Positions 61,368-64,000 of a stretch of 64,000 nt of DNA are shown here, piece by piece (position 1 is the first letter of the stretch; every line of letters begins with the position of its first letter). Source of the stretch: an uncultured Paludibaculum sp. GTDB taxonomy: Bacteria > Acidobacteriota > Terriglobia > Bryobacterales > Bryobacteraceae. Made by a program: the position numbers and the translations under genes. The stretch spans positions 1,302,001-1,366,000 of the forward strand of contig NZ_OY762267.1 of assembly GCF_963665245.1 (NCBI RefSeq), in the 5' to 3' direction. The notes under the pieces are model-generated. The model searched no databases. It was not told the DNA's origin and worked only from the letters and a program-made list of their open reading frames with translations.

Positions 61368-62393
61368 CTAGAGTTCCCTATAAAAGCGGGCCACAGCGTC
61401 GAACGCCTGCTTCGGTTCCCAAGGCAGACCAGGATAGGTCGTACCCATCCGATCCGCATAGCTTTTCACCAAACCATAGCTGGCTGTGTCCAGATCGAGG
61501 CTCGGATCGTCTGAGTGCGGATACTTCGGCATGACAAAGGTGAAGGCAAAGGCACCCTCCGCCTTCTCGTCAACAAAGACCTGAAGCAGTTCGGTCAGGT
61601 ACCCGGCCTGCACCGACTCGTCACGCACGAAGCTGCCCTTCAGGCGCGGAGGTTGTGCGCTCCAATCCACGATGGCCCAGCCGTAGCCACCCTTGTCCTC
61701 GGCGCCCCGATAGGTACAGCAGCCGAACTCCGTCAGGACAACCGGCTTTCCGTGCGTGAAGTACTTCTTCAGGTTCTGAAGGAACACCTTCTTGTTCATC
61801 GCATCCCGATAACAATCGAGGCCGATGAAATCGAAGGGCGTCCAGTCAACCTCCTCCCACGATCCTGAGGCATAGGTCAGCGGGCCGTGAAAGTGACGGC
61901 GTACCTCGGCAGCGGCCTTGGCGAGAAAGCGGTTGAGATTTCTGTTGAACGGACCGATCCGCGCTGCACTCCAGAGGAGTCTCCACGGCTTCATGAAGGC
62001 CTCGATTCGCTGCGAGCCTGTGTCGCCCAGCACCAGCCCTTTCATAAAGAACGTGAGTTCCCAACCAGCGATGAAGACGATGTTCGGGGACTTCAGGCGC
62101 AGAGCTTCGGCGGCCTTCGCGCATTCCGAGAAGTAGGCGAGAGTCTGCTGCTCGTCGGCGTCGTGGTAGCCGGGTCCGAACCAGACCTCCAATCCCCGCT
62201 CCAGTGCGAACTCAGAGGCTATAACCAGCCGGTCGAGGTCTCTGCCGATGATTCGAATCGCGTTGCAGTGCAGGTCGTTCCGGATGATCTCGATCTCGCG
62301 GCGCACAATGCCCGGATCGAAATGGGGCCGCGACGGCCGCGCCTCGCCAAACGGGTAGATGCCGACATCGTAGGTTACGCCTTTGCGATTCAT
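61368..62393 (-). CDS. TIM-barrel glycoside-hydrolase-like protein
   Basis: The protein has 341 residues with no signal peptide. A-G-W-E-L-T-F-F (about 122) and V-V-L-T-E-F-G-C-C (about 233) place two glutamates where a GH-A clan enzyme would have its acid/base and nucleophile. N-A-I-R-I-I-G-R-D and F-D-F-I-G-L-D-C-Y are further barrel strands. Relatives are sometimes mislabelled as abortive-infection proteins; that name is not supported here. The substrate is unknown. It stands alone between the A-T-TE gene and the sigma-factor gene. Confidence 0.65.
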   Translation of the reverse strand: MNRKGVTYDVGIYPFGEARPSRPHFDPGIVRREIEIIRNDLHCNAIRIIGRDLDRLVIASEFALERGLEVWFGPGYHDADEQQTLAYFSECAKAAEALRLKSPNIVFIAGWELTFFMKGLVLGDTGSQRIEAFMKPWRLLWSAARIGPFNRNLNRFLAKAAAEVRRHFHGPLTYASGSWEEVDWTPFDFIGLDCYRDAMNKKVFLQNLKKYFTHGKPVVLTEFGCCTYRGAEDKGGYGWAIVDWSAQPPRLKGSFVRDESVQAGYLTELLQVFVDEKAEGAFAFTFVMPKYPHSDDPSLDLDTASYGLVKSYADRMGTTYPGLPWEPKQAFDAVARFYREL

Positions 62394-62503
62394 TCGTTGT
62401 CATCCGGCTTTCCCGGGAATTCGTACCTCTGCGCCCAGCCTAGCATCGGTCATCACGGTTCGTGAAGTAAAACCAGCGCCGGAAGGCGCCTCGCGCGGAC
62501 ACC

Positions 62504-63400
62504 TCACGCGCGAGGCGTACGTGGCCCCAGGAAACGCAGCCGCCCGGCGTCGGCATGAAAGAACACGCGGTGAATGCGGCCCTCCGCGATGCCCAGCAGC
62601 AGGGCGGCGAAGGGTACATCCCTTTCGTAGAAGACCAGGGCCGGCTGGCCATTCAGTTCGTGAAGTTCAGACTCCAGCACCGCCCGCCCCGCGGTCGCCA
62701 CAACAAACGAAGCGATATTCCGAGCGCCCTCGAGCGGAGCCTGCAGGTTCCGGATTCCTCCTGCCCGCCGGCCCGCCGCCCCGCCATCGGTGATCATCAG
62801 GGCATCCGCGGCCAACATCGAAACCAGCGAGTCGAGATCACCCGACCTGGCTGCCCGGGTAAACGCCTCCAACATGCGGCGATGCGTCTCGTCAGAGGCG
62901 GCGAACATTCGCTTCTCCGCTGCCACATTCTGCCGCGCCCGCTCGAGCATCTTCCGGCAGGCAGCTTCCGTCTTGCCCACCAGACCCGAGATCTCCTTGT
63001 AGTCGAAATCGAAGACATCGCGCAGCAGCAGAATCGCGCGCTCCGCGGCGGTCAGCCGTTGCAGCACCACGAGAAAAGCCATGGAGACCTGGTCGAGTAG
63101 TTCGACCCGCCCGATGCCCCCGGCATCTAGATCGACAGGTTCCGGCAGACGGTCGCCGCGGCTCTCCTCACGGCGTGTCGTGGCCGAGTTGAGCTCGTTG
63201 AGGCAAAGCCGTGTGACGAGCGTCACGAGATAGGCGCGCGGCGAGTCCACCTCCACCTGGCGGCCGGTCCAGCGCAGCCAGGCCTCCTGCACCATATCCT
63301 CGGCCCGCCCCAGGTCGCCAAGCATGCGGTAAGCATGTGCGACGAGCAAGGCCCGTTGCGATTCAAAGGCAGCGAGATCAGCGTTGGGGGAATGGCTCAT
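62504..63400 (-). CDS. sigJ: ECF sigma factor, SigJ family, with SnoaL-like C-terminal domain
   Basis: The protein has 298 residues. Sigma region 2 (about 10-75: A-H-A-Y-R-M-L-G-D-L-G-R-A-E-D-M-V-Q-E-A-W) and region 4 (about 110-165: L-T-A-A-E-R-A-I-L-L-L-R-D-V-F-D-F-D-Y-K-E-I) are followed by a SnoaL/NTF2-like domain (about 175-290), as in ECF41/SigJ factors, where that extension acts as an in-cis regulator instead of a separate anti-sigma factor. No anti-sigma gene is adjacent. The upstream oxidoreductase gene, 62 bases away on the same strand, may be co-transcribed; ECF41 genes are often linked to such enzymes. Confidence 0.9.
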   Translation of the reverse strand: MSHSPNADLAAFESQRALLVAHAYRMLGDLGRAEDMVQEAWLRWTGRQVEVDSPRAYLVTLVTRLCLNELNSATTRREESRGDRLPEPVDLDAGGIGRVELLDQVSMAFLVVLQRLTAAERAILLLRDVFDFDYKEISGLVGKTEAACRKMLERARQNVAAEKRMFAASDETHRRMLEAFTRAARSGDLDSLVSMLAADALMITDGGAAGRRAGGIRNLQAPLEGARNIASFVVATAGRAVLESELHELNGQPALVFYERDVPFAALLLGIAEGRIHRVFFHADAGRLRFLGPRTPRA

Positions 63401-63462
63401 CAGAACGGTTTCACCTCCATATCAGTACGGTAGTTGCTAAGGAAGGGCTGTATACAGACCGT

Positions 63463-64000
63463 TCACGAGGCCACCGCCAAACCCCGAGCTAAGCCGACCA
63501 CTTCGGCCACGTGGGAACCTTGCTCGACCGCATCCACCATGAACGCCGCAACCGATCGGTAAGACATCGCCACACTCCCCTGAGGTAGCGCTCCGCCCAA
63601 CGCGCGAAAGCCTGACTCCGGCGACTGCGTCAGCCGAGGCGGCCGCGCAATCGTCCAAGCCAGACCGCTCGCCCGGACCAGATCCTCCATGGCTCGCAGA
63701 TCGCGAGCGTGATGCCGGAGAAGCCAGCGGAAGAATGCGTAGTACAGTCCCTTGGCCGGGAAGAGCACGGCGGCGGAAACAACAGTCAAACGAGCCACGC
63801 CGCTGACCCGCATGGCCTCGATGGTTGCGCGCGCGCAATCCGTCAACAATGTGCTGGGGCGGAATGCCTCCCGCGGATGAGGACCGATCGCGGAAAGCAC
63901 CGCGTCGTGGCCGGGCAGTGCGGCCGCGATGGCCTCCCATCGGAGCGGATCTCCGCGAACCACACTGAGGGATCCGCCGGCACTCAGCTTCTGGGGCGAC
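63463..64000 (-). CDS. NAD(P)-binding NmrA/SDR-like protein, truncated by the window edge
   Basis: The reading frame stays open to the last complete codon of the window, so the N-terminus, including the G-x-x-G-x-x-G nucleotide motif, lies outside. A GTG at 63963 is in frame but is probably internal, since the upstream residues continue the same fold (L-S-V-V-R-G-D-P). Visible signatures are V-R-G-D-P-L, H-D-A-V-L-S-A-I-G-P-H and R-L-T-V-V-S-A-A-V-L-F-P, typical of NAD(P)H-binding (NmrA-like, flavin-reductase-like) enzymes. It lies 62 bases upstream of the sigma-factor gene. Confidence 0.8.
   Translation of the reverse strand, partial: SPQKLSAGGSLSVVRGDPLRWEAIAAALPGHDAVLSAIGPHPREAFRPSTLLTDCARATIEAMRVSGVARLTVVSAAVLFPAKGLYYAFFRWLLRHHARDLRAMEDLVRASGLAWTIARPPRLTQSPESGFRALGGALPQGSVAMSYRSVAAFMVDAVEQGSHVAEVVGLARGLAVAS

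Noticed and set aside
61368..62393. Abortive-infection (phage defence) protein
   Set aside because: Such labels occur on similar sequences, but the visible signatures are those of a TIM-barrel glycosidase and no other defence gene is adjacent.
1..64000. tRNA, rRNA, CRISPR arrays, prophage or integrative element ends
   Set aside because: No tRNA-like T-loop outside coding regions, no regularly spaced repeats, and no integrase, transposase or phage structural genes were seen by eye; a covariance-model search would be needed to exclude small RNAs.

Overview
The window looks like a chromosomal segment of a high-GC soil Acidobacterium, most likely of the Bryobacteraceae/Solibacter group. The basis is inference from gene content: two Oar-like TonB-dependent receptors with an N-terminal carboxypeptidase-regulatory domain, a short secreted protein resembling the 'VWFA-related Acidobacterial domain' family, two PEP-CTERM proteins, two ankyrin proteins with the same unusual N-terminal module, and many small DinB/YCII/DoxX/DUF1801 proteins. 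No rRNA, tRNA, CRISPR array or intact transposon was seen.

Layout. 1-4.4 kb: tail of an amidase, an ankyrin protein, a small secreted protein and a GCPII-like M28 peptidase ending in a strong hairpin. 4.55-7.3 kb: a compact RNA/ribosome-repair operon (unknown gene, rtcB, prfH) behind a sigma70-like promoter whose spacer is a perfect palindrome; the unknown gene carries a +1 frameshift at an A5 run. 7.3-10.2 kb: AT-richer spacer, a PEP-CTERM protein, a REP-like hairpin and a GNAT-like acyltransferase. 10.2-13.3 kb: a GH35-like glycosidase, a secreted START-like protein and a STAS protein whose 3' end overlaps it tail to tail. 13.6-20.0 kb: a translationally coupled cluster of an HgdB-like protein, a double BadF/HgdC-type activator of 1135 residues, a radical SAM protein and a tiny membrane protein; this is the least explained metabolic unit here.

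20.0-29.0 kb is an efflux module: a TetR-STAS operon, a divergent sigma54 activator (GAF-GAF-AAA+-HTH), and an RND pump operon (MFP-RND-OMF) preceded by a well-spaced -24/-12 element and TCGGCA/TGCCGA half-sites that also occur as a perfect palindrome in front of the activator. 29-34.8 kb holds small stress-type genes, a GT39-like membrane transferase and a TonB-like protein. 34.9-41.4 kb holds the second ankyrin protein, an Oar-like receptor with a clear terminator, and a second PEP-CTERM protein.

41.7-55.8 kb is a probable carbohydrate-utilisation locus: a propeller-type hybrid sensor kinase, a TonB-dependent receptor, a double-domain alpha/beta hydrolase, a LacI regulator, an MFS acid-sugar-type transporter, a Gfo/Idh/MocA oxidoreductase and a BNR-repeat protein, all on the plus strand. 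56-64 kb: a zinc-phospholipase-C-like protein, a SAM methyltransferase, an A-T-TE (NRPS-like) enzyme with Cys in place of the thioesterase Ser, a GH-like TIM-barrel protein, a SigJ-type ECF sigma factor and a truncated NAD(P)-binding protein running off the end.

Most likely to repay attention: the rtcB-prfH operon with its third gene and palindromic promoter, the HgdB/double-activator/radical SAM cluster, and the sigma54-controlled RND pump.
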